Shown here in pieces: positions 49,131 through 56,480 of a stretch of 64,000 nucleotides of DNA. The notes under the pieces are model-generated. The model did not search any database. It worked only from the letters and a program-made list of their open reading frames with translations, and had not been told where the DNA came from. This stretch comes from Demequina salsinemoris (GTDB lineage Bacteria > Actinomycetota > Actinomycetes > Actinomycetales > Demequinaceae): positions 62,001-126,000 of the forward strand of contig NZ_BBQZ01000008.1 in assembly GCF_000974805.1 (NCBI RefSeq), given 5' to 3'. Positions within the stretch are counted from its first letter, which is position 1. Each line of letters starts with the position of its first letter. The translations under genes and the position numbers were made by a program.

Positions 49131-50372
49131 TCAGGACGCCCGACGAGTCAGCAGATCGGCCGCGGACGATGCGGGAGCGGCCGAGCCGATCGCCGCGCCC
49201 AGATCCATCGGCCAGCCCGTGTAGGCCTCGGCCAGGTAGGCGCGGCCGTGCTCGGAGTCGACGACGGAGCGCAGCTCGCCGAGCTGGCGCAGGCGGTCGT
49301 ACTCCGACGCGTCGGGGATCTGGTGCAGCATGCTCGTCATCCACCACGAGAAGTGCTGCGCCTTCCAGATGCGCTTGCGTGCCTCGTCGGCGAAGGAGTC
49401 GATCGGCCCGGAGTCCGAGCGGCCCAGCAGCGCCTCCAGGGCACGCGCCAGCACGACGACGTCCGCGACCGCGAGGTTCATGCCCTTCGCCCCGGTCGGG
49501 GGCACGGTGTGGGCGGCGTCGCCGACGATCGCGATCCGCCCGCGCTGCAGGTCCCGCGCGACGAAAGAGCGGAACGGCACCACGCCCTTCTGGAAGATCG
49601 GGCCCTTCTTCAGCTCGACCCCCGGCACGCGCCGGTCGAGCGTCTCCCAGATCTGCTGGTCGTTCATCGAGTCCGCGTCCATGTGCGGGTCGCACTGGAA
49701 GTACATGCGCTGGACGGTCTCGGACCGCTGGCTGATGAGCGCGAAGCCGTCGGGCGAGTTCGAGTAGATGAGCTCGTCGGCGCTCGGCGGGGCCTCGGTC
49801 AGGATGCCGAACCACCCGAACGGGTACTCGCGGAAGTAGCCCGCGTGCGACCCGGACAGGGCGGAGCGCACCACGGACCGCGACCCGTCGGCACCGACGA
49901 CGAAATCCGCCTCGACGTCGAGCTCGGCCCCCGCATCGTCCCTGGCGACGATCCTGGGCCGCTCGGAGTCGATGTCCTCGACCGCGTGCGCGGTGGCGCG
50001 GAACCGGATGTCCTGCCCGGCGGCGAGGCGCGCGGCGAGCAGGTCCTTGAGGGCCTCGTGCTGCGGGTAGAGCCACACGGACCGGCTGACGAGCCCGGCG
50101 AAGTCGATGCGGTGGCCGACGCCGTCGAAGCGCAGCTCGATGCCGTCGTGGCGGCTGCCGACGGTGTGCGCCCGCGAGCCGGGGATCGAGGCGAGGAGGT
50201 CGACGGTGTCCTGCTCGAGGATGCCGGCACGGATCGTCGACTCGATCTCCTCGCGCGAGCGGCGGTCGAGGATGACCGACTCGATGCCGGACTGGGCGAG
50301 CAGGTGGGAGAGGATCAGGCCCGCGGGGCCGGCGCCGACGATGGCGACCTGGGTGCGAACTGTCGAGGTCAC
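49131..50372 (-). CDS. pobA: 4-hydroxybenzoate 3-monooxygenase
   Basis: A 413-residue FAD-dependent aromatic hydroxylase that converts 4-hydroxybenzoate to protocatechuate with NAD(P)H and O2. The dinucleotide motif is VAIVGAGPAGLILSHLL (residues 9-25); ILDRRSREEIESTIRAGILEQ near residue 35 is characteristic of PobA; VGADGSRSVVRSA near residue 158 is the DG motif; and IVGDAAHTVPPTGAKGMNLAVADV near residue 280 is the FAD ribityl motif. The GTG start is supported by AAAGGAGA just upstream. The IclR gene lies immediately upstream on the same strand, with a palindromic operator between them. The product feeds the protocatechuate 4,5-cleavage genes at 53-57 kb. Confidence 0.94.
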   Translation of the reverse strand: MTSTVRTQVAIVGAGPAGLILSHLLAQSGIESVILDRRSREEIESTIRAGILEQDTVDLLASIPGSRAHTVGSRHDGIELRFDGVGHRIDFAGLVSRSVWLYPQHEALKDLLAARLAAGQDIRFRATAHAVEDIDSERPRIVARDDAGAELDVEADFVVGADGSRSVVRSALSGSHAGYFREYPFGWFGILTEAPPSADELIYSNSPDGFALISQRSETVQRMYFQCDPHMDADSMNDQQIWETLDRRVPGVELKKGPIFQKGVVPFRSFVARDLQRGRIAIVGDAAHTVPPTGAKGMNLAVADVVVLARALEALLGRSDSGPIDSFADEARKRIWKAQHFSWWMTSMLHQIPDASEYDRLRQLGELRSVVDSEHGRAYLAEAYTGWPMDLGAAIGSAAPASSAADLLTRRAS

Positions 50373-50469
50373 GGTGTCTCCTTTGACGCGGTGTCTCTGC
50401 TGGCGCCGCGTCCTCGTTGACACCGCGCTTCGCCATTGTGGGCATGCGCGTCGACGGAATGGTTGACAA

Positions 50470-50486
50470 TTCCCGTTGAACGGGAA
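50470..50486. promoter_or_regulatory. operator-like palindrome upstream of pobA
   Basis: TTCCCGTTGAACGGGAA is a perfect 8-bp inverted repeat around one central base, in the 123-bp gap between the IclR gene and pobA. A second, outer pair GTTGAC (50462-50467) and GTCAAC (50495-50500) surrounds it. The IclR protein is the expected ligand. Confidence 0.6.
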
Positions 50487-50495
50487 GCGGATTCG

Positions 50496-51248
50496 TCAAC
50501 TATCTCCGGCGAGCGCGGCCTCCACCTCGCGGGCGGCGCGGTGGAGCTCTTCGAGCGCGAGGGCCGTGGGGGCCTCACGCGGCAGCACCACGGACAGCGC
50601 GGCGGTCGCCCCGCTGATGCGGTCGCGCACGGGAACCGCGACGCCGGTCGACACCTCCTCGATGTACCCCGGCGCGATCGCGTGCCCGAGGCTGCGCACC
50701 TCCGCGAGCTTGCGCCGCACGGTGGCGGGGTCCGTGGGGGTCGCGGAGGTGAGGCGCCGCAGCGGTCGCGCGAGGACGCGCTCCTGCACGTCGGAGTCGG
50801 CGAAGGCCAGCAGTACCAGGCCGGACGATGTGGCGTGCAGCGGGAGACGGCCCGCGATCCGCGTGATGTTCGCGCCGGCGTCGGGGTCGCTGAGGCGCTC
50901 GAGGAACAGCGCCTCGTCCTGCTCGAGGATCGCGAGCTGCGTGTGCTCGCGCACGCGCGCCTGCACCCTCTCCATCGCGGGCATCGCGGCCTGCCTCACC
51001 CTCAGGGCGTGCGACGAGCGCGTCGCGAGCTCCCACAGCCGCAGCCCGACGCTGAGCCGCCCCTCGCCGTCGCGGTCCAGCAGTCCTGCGGATACCAGGT
51101 CGCTCACCACGCGGTGCGCGGTCGAAGACGGCAGCCCTGCGCGCCGTCCGACCTCGGACGCGGTCTGCACCGTCCGCGTCGGGGTGAACGTCTCGAGCAC
51201 CCGGACGATGCGGTCGGTCACCGAGTCGCCGGAGGGGGAGTTGGCCAC
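50496..51248 (-). CDS. IclR family regulator, PobR/PcaR-like
   Basis: A 250-residue IclR regulator. The N-terminal winged helix-turn-helix is DRIVRVLETFTPTRTVQTASEVGRRAGLPSSTAHRVVSDL (about residues 11-50). The C-terminal effector domain (from about residue 75) shows ILEQDEALFLERLSDP, LPLHATSSGLVLLAFA and GYIEEVSTGVAVPVRD, matching the IclR sensor fold. It should bind an aromatic acid such as 4-hydroxybenzoate or protocatechuate and control pobA; activation or repression cannot be told. The start codon is uncertain (GTG 51248 or an in-frame GTG six codons upstream), as no ribosome-binding site is clear. Confidence 0.85.
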   Translation of the reverse strand: MANSPSGDSVTDRIVRVLETFTPTRTVQTASEVGRRAGLPSSTAHRVVSDLVSAGLLDRDGEGRLSVGLRLWELATRSSHALRVRQAAMPAMERVQARVREHTQLAILEQDEALFLERLSDPDAGANITRIAGRLPLHATSSGLVLLAFADSDVQERVLARPLRRLTSATPTDPATVRRKLAEVRSLGHAIAPGYIEEVSTGVAVPVRDRISGATAALSVVLPREAPTALALEELHRAAREVEAALAGDS

Positions 51249-51314
51249 GTCGGCAGGATGCCACACGACGATGCGGGGGTCGGGTGTCGCTGTCGGCGTT
51301 GGTGGCCCGAGCGG

Positions 51315-51320
51315 TAGCCT
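51315..51320 (+). promoter_or_regulatory. -10 box of leaderless nucleotidyltransferase-like gene
   Basis: TAGCCT lies six bases before the ATG at 51327. Confidence 0.4.
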
Positions 51321-51326
51321 CGTGCC

Positions 51327-51977
51327 ATGTCGACGACGACGCCGTCGCCCTCCCTGAGATGGGCGCCCCTCACCGCCGAGCAGGTCGCGGACCTCCTCGC
51401 TCCGAGCGATGCTCGCTGGTGGCTGTCGGGCGGAGCTGCCCTGGACCGCTGGCTCGGCTCGCCGATCCGCGAGCGCGAGAACGTCGACGTCAGCACGATC
51501 CCGAGCGACCTCGGCGCGCTCGTCGAGGCGCTCCCGCCGGCGTACAGCGCGTGGGTTCCGGACGGCGACGGGTACATGCCGATCGCCGACGCCGCGGAGG
51601 ACGCCGACCTTCAGCCGGTCCTGATCAGGGACGATGCCGCCGAGGCATGGGTCCTGCGCGTGAACGTCGAGGACGGGGGCGCGAAGGCCTGGATGTACCG
51701 CCGCGACGCGCGGCTTCAGCTGCCGTGGGACCGCGTCGTGCTCGACATCGACGGGATCCCGACAGGGGCGCCCGAGGTGCAGCTGCTGTGGAAGTGCTTC
51801 AGTCCCCGGCCCGAGGACGACGCCGACAAGGAGGCGGTCGTGCCGAAGCTGTCTGACGAGGCGCGCCAGTGGTGGGAGCAGCAGCTGCTCCGGATCCACC
51901 CGCACTCGTCATGGACCATCCCCGTGCGGTCCCCGATGTTCCCGGCGCGCGCGAGCTGGAACAGGCCGCAGCGGTGA
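51327..51977 (+). CDS. nucleotidyltransferase-like protein (aminoglycoside adenylyltransferase-related)
   Basis: A 216-residue protein with the N-terminal pattern WWLSGGAALDRWLGSPIRERENVDVSTI (about residues 31-58), which resembles the GG...D.D core of the ANT(2'')/LinB-like nucleotidyltransferase group. The second acidic residue of the usual DxD is replaced (VDVS), so activity is uncertain. The remainder (RVNVEDGGAKAWMYRRD, LLWKCFSPRPEDDADKEAVVPKLSDEARQWWEQQL) matches the C-terminal helices of such proteins. It stands alone between the IclR and LysR genes, transcribed in the opposite direction to both, and is unlikely to belong to the aromatic pathway. Confidence 0.6.
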   Translation: MSTTTPSPSLRWAPLTAEQVADLLAPSDARWWLSGGAALDRWLGSPIRERENVDVSTIPSDLGALVEALPPAYSAWVPDGDGYMPIADAAEDADLQPVLIRDDAAEAWVLRVNVEDGGAKAWMYRRDARLQLPWDRVVLDIDGIPTGAPEVQLLWKCFSPRPEDDADKEAVVPKLSDEARQWWEQQLLRIHPHSSWTIPVRSPMFPARASWNRPQR

Positions 51978-52019
51978 GGGATGTGGTGGGCAAGCCTGGC
52001 GTCGAGGGGTGCGGCGCGG

Positions 52020-52937
52020 CTAGCGCTGAGCGTCGTCGGTGAACTCGCCGCTGCTGACCGCGCGGAGCACGAGGCGCCGGAACCACCGCTGCGCGGGCGA
52101 GAGGTTCATCTCGCGGCGCGAGTAGAGGGCGACGGGTGAGCTCGTCCCCGGCCACGGCAGGTCCGTGACACGGAGGTCGGGGAACCAGCCGCAGAACACG
52201 TCGGCCACGTGACGCGGGAGCAGGGCCACGAGGTCGGTCGTGTCGAGCACCGCGGGGACGGTCGAGTACTCCTCGACGGTGAGTGCGACCTGCGGGGTCA
52301 GGCCGTGCTCGATGAGCGCCTGCCTGGGGAACACGTGGCCACCGCGAGCGGAGACCCTGATGAAGCGACGCCCCTGGAACATGTCGGGGCCGGTGGGCGG
52401 GAGCGGATGTGAGCGCGAGGAAAGGGCGACGTACTCGACGCCTCGCACGGGGGTCCGCCACAGTCGCGACGTGTCGAGCAGGGACACGGTGATGGCGGCG
52501 TCGATCGTGCCGCGCACGAGCTCCTCCTCCGCAGCCTGGGCGTCGAGGCGCTTCACGACGAGGTGGGGCGACGCGCCGAGGTCGGTGAGCGCGGCCATGA
52601 TCGGCGGCAGGAAGGTCTGCTCGCCGATCGAGGTGAGCCCCAGGGCGAGCTCGCCGTCGAAGTCGCCTGGATCGAACTCGGCGCTGTCCGTCACGGTCGC
52701 GTCGATCTGGGCGAGCGCCTCGTGCAGCGGTCCGAACAGCTGCGTCGCGCGGGGCGTGGGAACCATGACGTTGCCCTCGCGGCGGAACAGGTCGTCACCG
52801 AAGCGCTTGCGAAGCCTTGCGAGGGTGTAGCTCACGGTCGGCTGGGTGACGTGGAGGCGGTCCGCGGTCGCGGTCAGGCTGCGCACCTCGTACAGCACGA
52901 CGAAGGTGCGGAGCTGGTTGAGGTCGGCGAGTGACAC
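52020..52937 (-). CDS. LysR family transcriptional regulator
   Basis: A 305-residue LysR-type regulator. The N-terminal helix-turn-helix is LNQLRTFVVLYEVRSLTATADRLHVTQPTVSYTLARLRKRFGDDLF (about residues 6-51); the rest is the two-lobed effector-binding domain. It is divergent from the lig gene cluster, the classic arrangement for a LysR activator of the adjacent operon, so it probably responds to protocatechuate or a ring-cleavage product. The GTG start at 52937 faces the lig promoter region. Confidence 0.93.
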   Translation of the reverse strand: MSLADLNQLRTFVVLYEVRSLTATADRLHVTQPTVSYTLARLRKRFGDDLFRREGNVMVPTPRATQLFGPLHEALAQIDATVTDSAEFDPGDFDGELALGLTSIGEQTFLPPIMAALTDLGASPHLVVKRLDAQAAEEELVRGTIDAAITVSLLDTSRLWRTPVRGVEYVALSSRSHPLPPTGPDMFQGRRFIRVSARGGHVFPRQALIEHGLTPQVALTVEEYSTVPAVLDTTDLVALLPRHVADVFCGWFPDLRVTDLPWPGTSSPVALYSRREMNLSPAQRWFRRLVLRAVSSGEFTDDAQR

Positions 52938-53022
52938 TATCGATTCTCTCTATGAGGCGCCCTTGCAGAATCTATTGGACCACAGTCGTCGCCGGGAATA
53001 GAGTCGGAATCGAGAACCGCTA
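52938..53022. promoter_or_regulatory. LysR-lig divergent control region
   Basis: The gap holds GATTCT (52942-52947) and AGAATC (52967-52972) as an inverted pair and a second CGGAATCGAGAA segment near 53005, suitable for LysR contacts. TAGAGT at 52999-53004 may be the -10 box for the lig operon. Confidence 0.4.
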
Positions 53023-53040
53023 GTGACAAGGACGCCACTC

Positions 53041-53229
53041 GTGATCACCGATATCCCCGGTCGTGACACGCTCGCCCCGCAAGGCCGATGCGACTCGTGC
53101 GCTCTGCACGACGCGTGCCCCTCGGAGTCGAAGCGGGAAGCAGGCCCCACCGCGGACCAGGCGAGCGGCGCGCTCGCCGCCCGTCGCATCGTCCCCCTCC
53201 CTGAGCCCCGTCTCGCGGAGGCCTCCTGA
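53041..53229 (+). CDS. small Cys-containing protein at the head of the lig operon
   Basis: A possible 62-residue protein. The N-terminal half has CDSCALHDAC (a CxxCxxxxxC pattern, residues 18-27), suitable for metal or disulfide; the C-terminal half is Ala/Arg/Pro-rich and includes a dispersed-motif copy (53186). It starts with GTG behind AAGGA and its TGA overlaps the ligI ATG by one base, so it could be translated as a leader or partner of LigI. No family is recognised, and it may simply be a leader ORF. Confidence 0.4.
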   Translation: MITDIPGRDTLAPQGRCDSCALHDACPSESKREAGPTADQASGALAARRIVPLPEPRLAEAS

Positions 53230-54182
53230 TGAGCGACACCGCGACCACGCGCCACGGCGAGACGACGGGCGGCTTCGAGAAGACCCCCGGCTGGCTCGAC
53301 TGGTACGACGGCCCGACGAAGCCGACCTTCCAGCTCCCCGAGGGGGCGGTCGACGCGCACTGCCACGTCTTCGGCCCCGGCGAGCAGTTCCCGTTCGCCC
53401 CCGAGCGCAAGTACACGCCGTGCGACGCGAGCGCCGACCAGCTCTTCGCGTTGCGCGACCGCCTCGGCTTCGAGCGCAACGTGATCGTCCAGGCGACGTG
53501 CCACGGCGCCGACAACCGTGCGCTCGTCGACGCGCTGAAGCGGGCCGGGGGCCGCGCAAGAGGCGTCGCGACCGTCCGGCGCGACGTCACGGAGGCCCAG
53601 CTGAGAGAGCTCCACGAGGCCGGCGTGCGAGGCGTGCGCTTCAACTTCGTCAAGCGCCTCGTGGACCGGGTTCCCACGGACTCGCTCGAGGAGATCGTCG
53701 CCAAGATCAAGCCCTGGGGCTGGCATGTCGTCATCTACTTCGAGGCCGAGGACCTGCCGGACCTCTACGACTTCTTCTCCGCCATCCCCACTGACGTCGT
53801 CGTCGACCACATGGGCCGCCCCGACGTCACGAAGGATCCCGAGGGGGAGGAGTTCGGCCTCTTCCTGCGCTTCATGCGCGAGAACCCGAACGTGTGGACC
53901 AAGGTGTCGTGCCCCGAGCGGCTCAGCGTCACCGGCCCGCGCGCTCTCGACGGCGAGCAGCACGCCTACACCGACGTGGTGCCGTTCGCCCGACGCGTGG
54001 TCGAGGAGTTCCCCGACCGCGTGCTGTGGGGCACCGACTGGCCCCACCCCAACCTCAAGGACCACATGCCCGACGACGGGCTGCTGGTCGACTACCTCCC
54101 CCAGATCGCTACCACGCCCGAGCTGCAGAAGAAGCTGCTGGTCGACAACCCGGGCCGCCTCTACTGGCCGAAAGGATCATGA
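53229..54182 (+). CDS. ligI: 2-pyrone-4,6-dicarboxylate hydrolase
   Basis: A 317-residue amidohydrolase-superfamily lactonase that opens 2-pyrone-4,6-dicarboxylate to 4-oxalomesaconate in the protocatechuate 4,5-cleavage pathway. The metal-region motif is AVDAHCHVFGPGEQFPFAPERKYTPCDA near residues 40-67, characteristic of LigI. RNVIVQATCHGADNRALVDAL, GVRGVRFNFVKRLV near residue 134, VVDHMGRPDV near residue 195 and VLWGTDWPHPNLKDHMPDDG near residue 265 complete the fold. It is followed one base later by the dioxygenase gene. Confidence 0.93.
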   Translation: MSDTATTRHGETTGGFEKTPGWLDWYDGPTKPTFQLPEGAVDAHCHVFGPGEQFPFAPERKYTPCDASADQLFALRDRLGFERNVIVQATCHGADNRALVDALKRAGGRARGVATVRRDVTEAQLRELHEAGVRGVRFNFVKRLVDRVPTDSLEEIVAKIKPWGWHVVIYFEAEDLPDLYDFFSAIPTDVVVDHMGRPDVTKDPEGEEFGLFLRFMRENPNVWTKVSCPERLSVTGPRALDGEQHAYTDVVPFARRVVEEFPDRVLWGTDWPHPNLKDHMPDDGLLVDYLPQIATTPELQKKLLVDNPGRLYWPKGS

Positions 54183-54183
54183 C

Positions 54184-55527
54184 ATGTCTCTCGACAAGCC
54201 GTACAAGGACATCCCCGGCACGATCATCTTCGACGCGGAGCAGGCCCGGAAGGGCTTCCACCTCAACCAGTTCTCGATGTCGCTCATGAAGCCTGAGAAC
54301 CGCGAGCGCTACCTCGCCGACCGCGAGGCGTACCTGGATGAGTGGCCGCTCACCTCCGCCGCGCGTCAGGCCGTGCTCGACATGGATCTCAACGCGATGA
54401 TGGCCGAGGGCGGCAACATCTACTTCCTGTCCAAGATCGGCGCGACCCACGGCCTGAGCTTCCAGCAGATGGCGGGCTCGATGACCGGCATGAGCGAGGC
54501 CGCGTACCGCGACATGATGGTCGGCGGCGGGCGCCGTCCCGAGGGGGTGCGCCTCAAGGACCTCGATGGCTGGACGCCGCCGTCCAACGAGAAGGCGACC
54601 GTGATGCGGGTCAACCCGCCCGCGCGCTACACGTCGGCGCTGTTCACCTCGCACGTGCCCGCGATCGGCGCCGCGATGGACCTCGGCAAGACCGAGGAGC
54701 CGTACTGGAAGAAGCTGTTCGCGGGCTACGAGTGGACCCACAAGTGGGTCGAGGAGAACACGCCCGACGTCATCATCCTGGTCTACAACGACCACGCGAC
54801 GGCCTTCGACGCGACGATCGTGCCGACGTTCGTGCTCGGCACGGGCTCGCACTACCCGGTCGCTGACGAGGGCTACGGCCCGCGCCCCGTGCCGGACGTC
54901 TACGGGCACCCGGAGCTCGCGGCGCACATCGCGCAGTCGGTGATCCAGGACGACTTCGACCTCACGCTGGTCAACGAGATGGTCGTCGATCACGGCCTGA
55001 CGGTGCCGCTCTCGCTCGTCTTCGGCGACGTCGAGGAGTGGCCGTGCAAGGTCATCCCGCTCCCGGTCAACGTGGTCCAGTATCCGGTCCCCTCGGGTCG
55101 TCGCTGCTACGAGCTCGGCAAGGCGATCAGGCGCGCGCTCGACAAGTGGGACGGCGAGCCCCTCAACGTGCAGATCTGGGGCACGGGCGGCATGAGCCAC
55201 CAGCTCCAGGGACCGCGTGCGGGCCTCATCAACGAGGAGTGGGACAACGCGTTCCTCGACCACCTCATCGCGGACCCGCTGGGCCTCACCGAGTGGCCGC
55301 ACATGGAGTACGTCGACGAGGCCGGTTCCGAGGGCATCGAGCTCGTCGACTGGCTGATCGCCCGCGGCGCGATGGATGATCAGTTCGAGGGAGGCTCCCC
55401 GAGCGTCGACCACCGCTTCTACCACGTGCCCGCTTCCAACACGGCGGTCGGTCACCTGGTGCTGAGCAACCCGGTCGGCCCCGCGCCGGCCCCGACGACG
55501 GAGGTCCAGGAGGAAGTGCACGCATGA
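54184..55527 (+). CDS. ligAB: protocatechuate 4,5-dioxygenase, fused alpha and beta subunits
   Basis: A 447-residue extradiol dioxygenase in which the LigA-like alpha part (residues about 10-120; FHLNQFSMSLMKPENRERYLADREAYLDEW and NIYFLSKIGATHGLSFQQMAGSMTGMS) precedes the LigB-like catalytic part. Iron ligands can be placed at the His in TSHVPAIG near residue 156, the His in YNDHATAF near residue 203 and the Glu in INEEWDNAFLDHL near residue 352; the catalytic His is in GGMSHQLQG near residue 337. The enzyme cleaves protocatechuate to 4-carboxy-2-hydroxymuconate-6-semialdehyde. As I recall, gallate dioxygenases of the DesB type carry these parts in the opposite order. It overlaps ligC by ATGA. 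Confidence 0.92.
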   Translation: MSLDKPYKDIPGTIIFDAEQARKGFHLNQFSMSLMKPENRERYLADREAYLDEWPLTSAARQAVLDMDLNAMMAEGGNIYFLSKIGATHGLSFQQMAGSMTGMSEAAYRDMMVGGGRRPEGVRLKDLDGWTPPSNEKATVMRVNPPARYTSALFTSHVPAIGAAMDLGKTEEPYWKKLFAGYEWTHKWVEENTPDVIILVYNDHATAFDATIVPTFVLGTGSHYPVADEGYGPRPVPDVYGHPELAAHIAQSVIQDDFDLTLVNEMVVDHGLTVPLSLVFGDVEEWPCKVIPLPVNVVQYPVPSGRRCYELGKAIRRALDKWDGEPLNVQIWGTGGMSHQLQGPRAGLINEEWDNAFLDHLIADPLGLTEWPHMEYVDEAGSEGIELVDWLIARGAMDDQFEGGSPSVDHRFYHVPASNTAVGHLVLSNPVGPAPAPTTEVQEEVHA

Positions 55528-56480
55528 CATCAGGCAGGACCCGCGTCGCGGTCGTCGGCGCCGCCGGCGCCTTCGGCATGAAGCACCTTGACGGACTCGC
55601 GAACATCCCCGACGCCGAGGTGACGGTGGTCGTCGGCACCAGGGAAGGGCCGACGCAGGCGGTCGCCGACAGGTACGGCGTCCCCCACGTCGTCCTCAGC
55701 TATGAGGAGGTCCTGACCAGGGACGATGTGGATGCCGTCATCCTTGCGACGCCGACCGGTCTTCACGCGGGTCAGACGCGGGCCGCGCTCGCGGCCGGCA
55801 AGCACGTCCAGGTCGAGATCCCTCTCGCGGACTCGCTCGCTGACGCCGAGGCGGCGCTCGCCGCTGCCGAGGCCTCGGATCGCGTCGCGATGGTCGGGCA
55901 CACGCGGCGGTTCAACCCGTCGCATCAGTGGGTCCACCAGCGGATCGCGGCGGGCGAGTTCGGGATCCAGCAGATGGACGTGCAGACGTACTTCTTCCGG
56001 CGCACCAACACGAACGCCAAGGGTGAGCCGCGCTCGTGGACCGACCACCTCCTGTGGCACCACGCCGCCCACACCGTGGACCTGTTCGCCTACCAGGCGG
56101 GACGCATCGTCCAGGCGAACGCACTCCAAGGCCCGATCCATCCGGACCTCGGCATCGCGATGGACATGTCGATCCAGCTGAAGGCCGAATCGGGCGCCAT
56201 CTGCACGCTGTCGCTGTCGTTCAACAACGACGGGCCGTTCGGCACGTTCTTCCGCTACATCGGCGACACCGGCACCTACATCGCCCGGTACGACGACCTC
56301 GTGAACGGCAAGGAGGAGCCGATCGACGTGTCGCAGGTCGCCGTCAGTATGAATGGGATCGAGCTCCAGGACCGCGAGTTCATCGCGGCGATCCGCGAGG
56401 GCCGCGAGCCGAACTCGTCCCTCGCCCAGGTGATCGACTGCTACCGCGTGCTCGGCTCGCTGGAGGAGCAGCTGGCGTGA
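55524..56480 (+). CDS. ligC: 4-carboxy-2-hydroxymuconate-6-semialdehyde dehydrogenase
   Basis: A 318-residue Gfo/Idh/MocA-fold dehydrogenase that oxidises the hemiacetal of the ring-cleavage product to 2-pyrone-4,6-dicarboxylate with NADP. The Rossmann start is VAVVGAAGAFGMKHLDGL (residues 8-25); VQVEIPLADS near residue 93 replaces the usual EKP motif, as in LigC; MVGHTRRFNPSHQWVHQRI and SWTDHLLWHHAAHTVDLF near residue 172 are typical. The gene lies between the dioxygenase and aldo/keto reductase genes with four-base overlaps on both sides, so the whole set is one operon. Confidence 0.92.
   Translation: MTSGRTRVAVVGAAGAFGMKHLDGLANIPDAEVTVVVGTREGPTQAVADRYGVPHVVLSYEEVLTRDDVDAVILATPTGLHAGQTRAALAAGKHVQVEIPLADSLADAEAALAAAEASDRVAMVGHTRRFNPSHQWVHQRIAAGEFGIQQMDVQTYFFRRTNTNAKGEPRSWTDHLLWHHAAHTVDLFAYQAGRIVQANALQGPIHPDLGIAMDMSIQLKAESGAICTLSLSFNNDGPFGTFFRYIGDTGTYIARYDDLVNGKEEPIDVSQVAVSMNGIELQDREFIAAIREGREPNSSLAQVIDCYRVLGSLEEQLA

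Noticed and set aside
53229-56480. Gallate degradation instead of protocatechuate degradation
   Set aside because: LigC and LigI act after protocatechuate cleavage and PobA supplies protocatechuate; the fused dioxygenase has the parts in LigA-LigB order. Side activity on gallate is not excluded.
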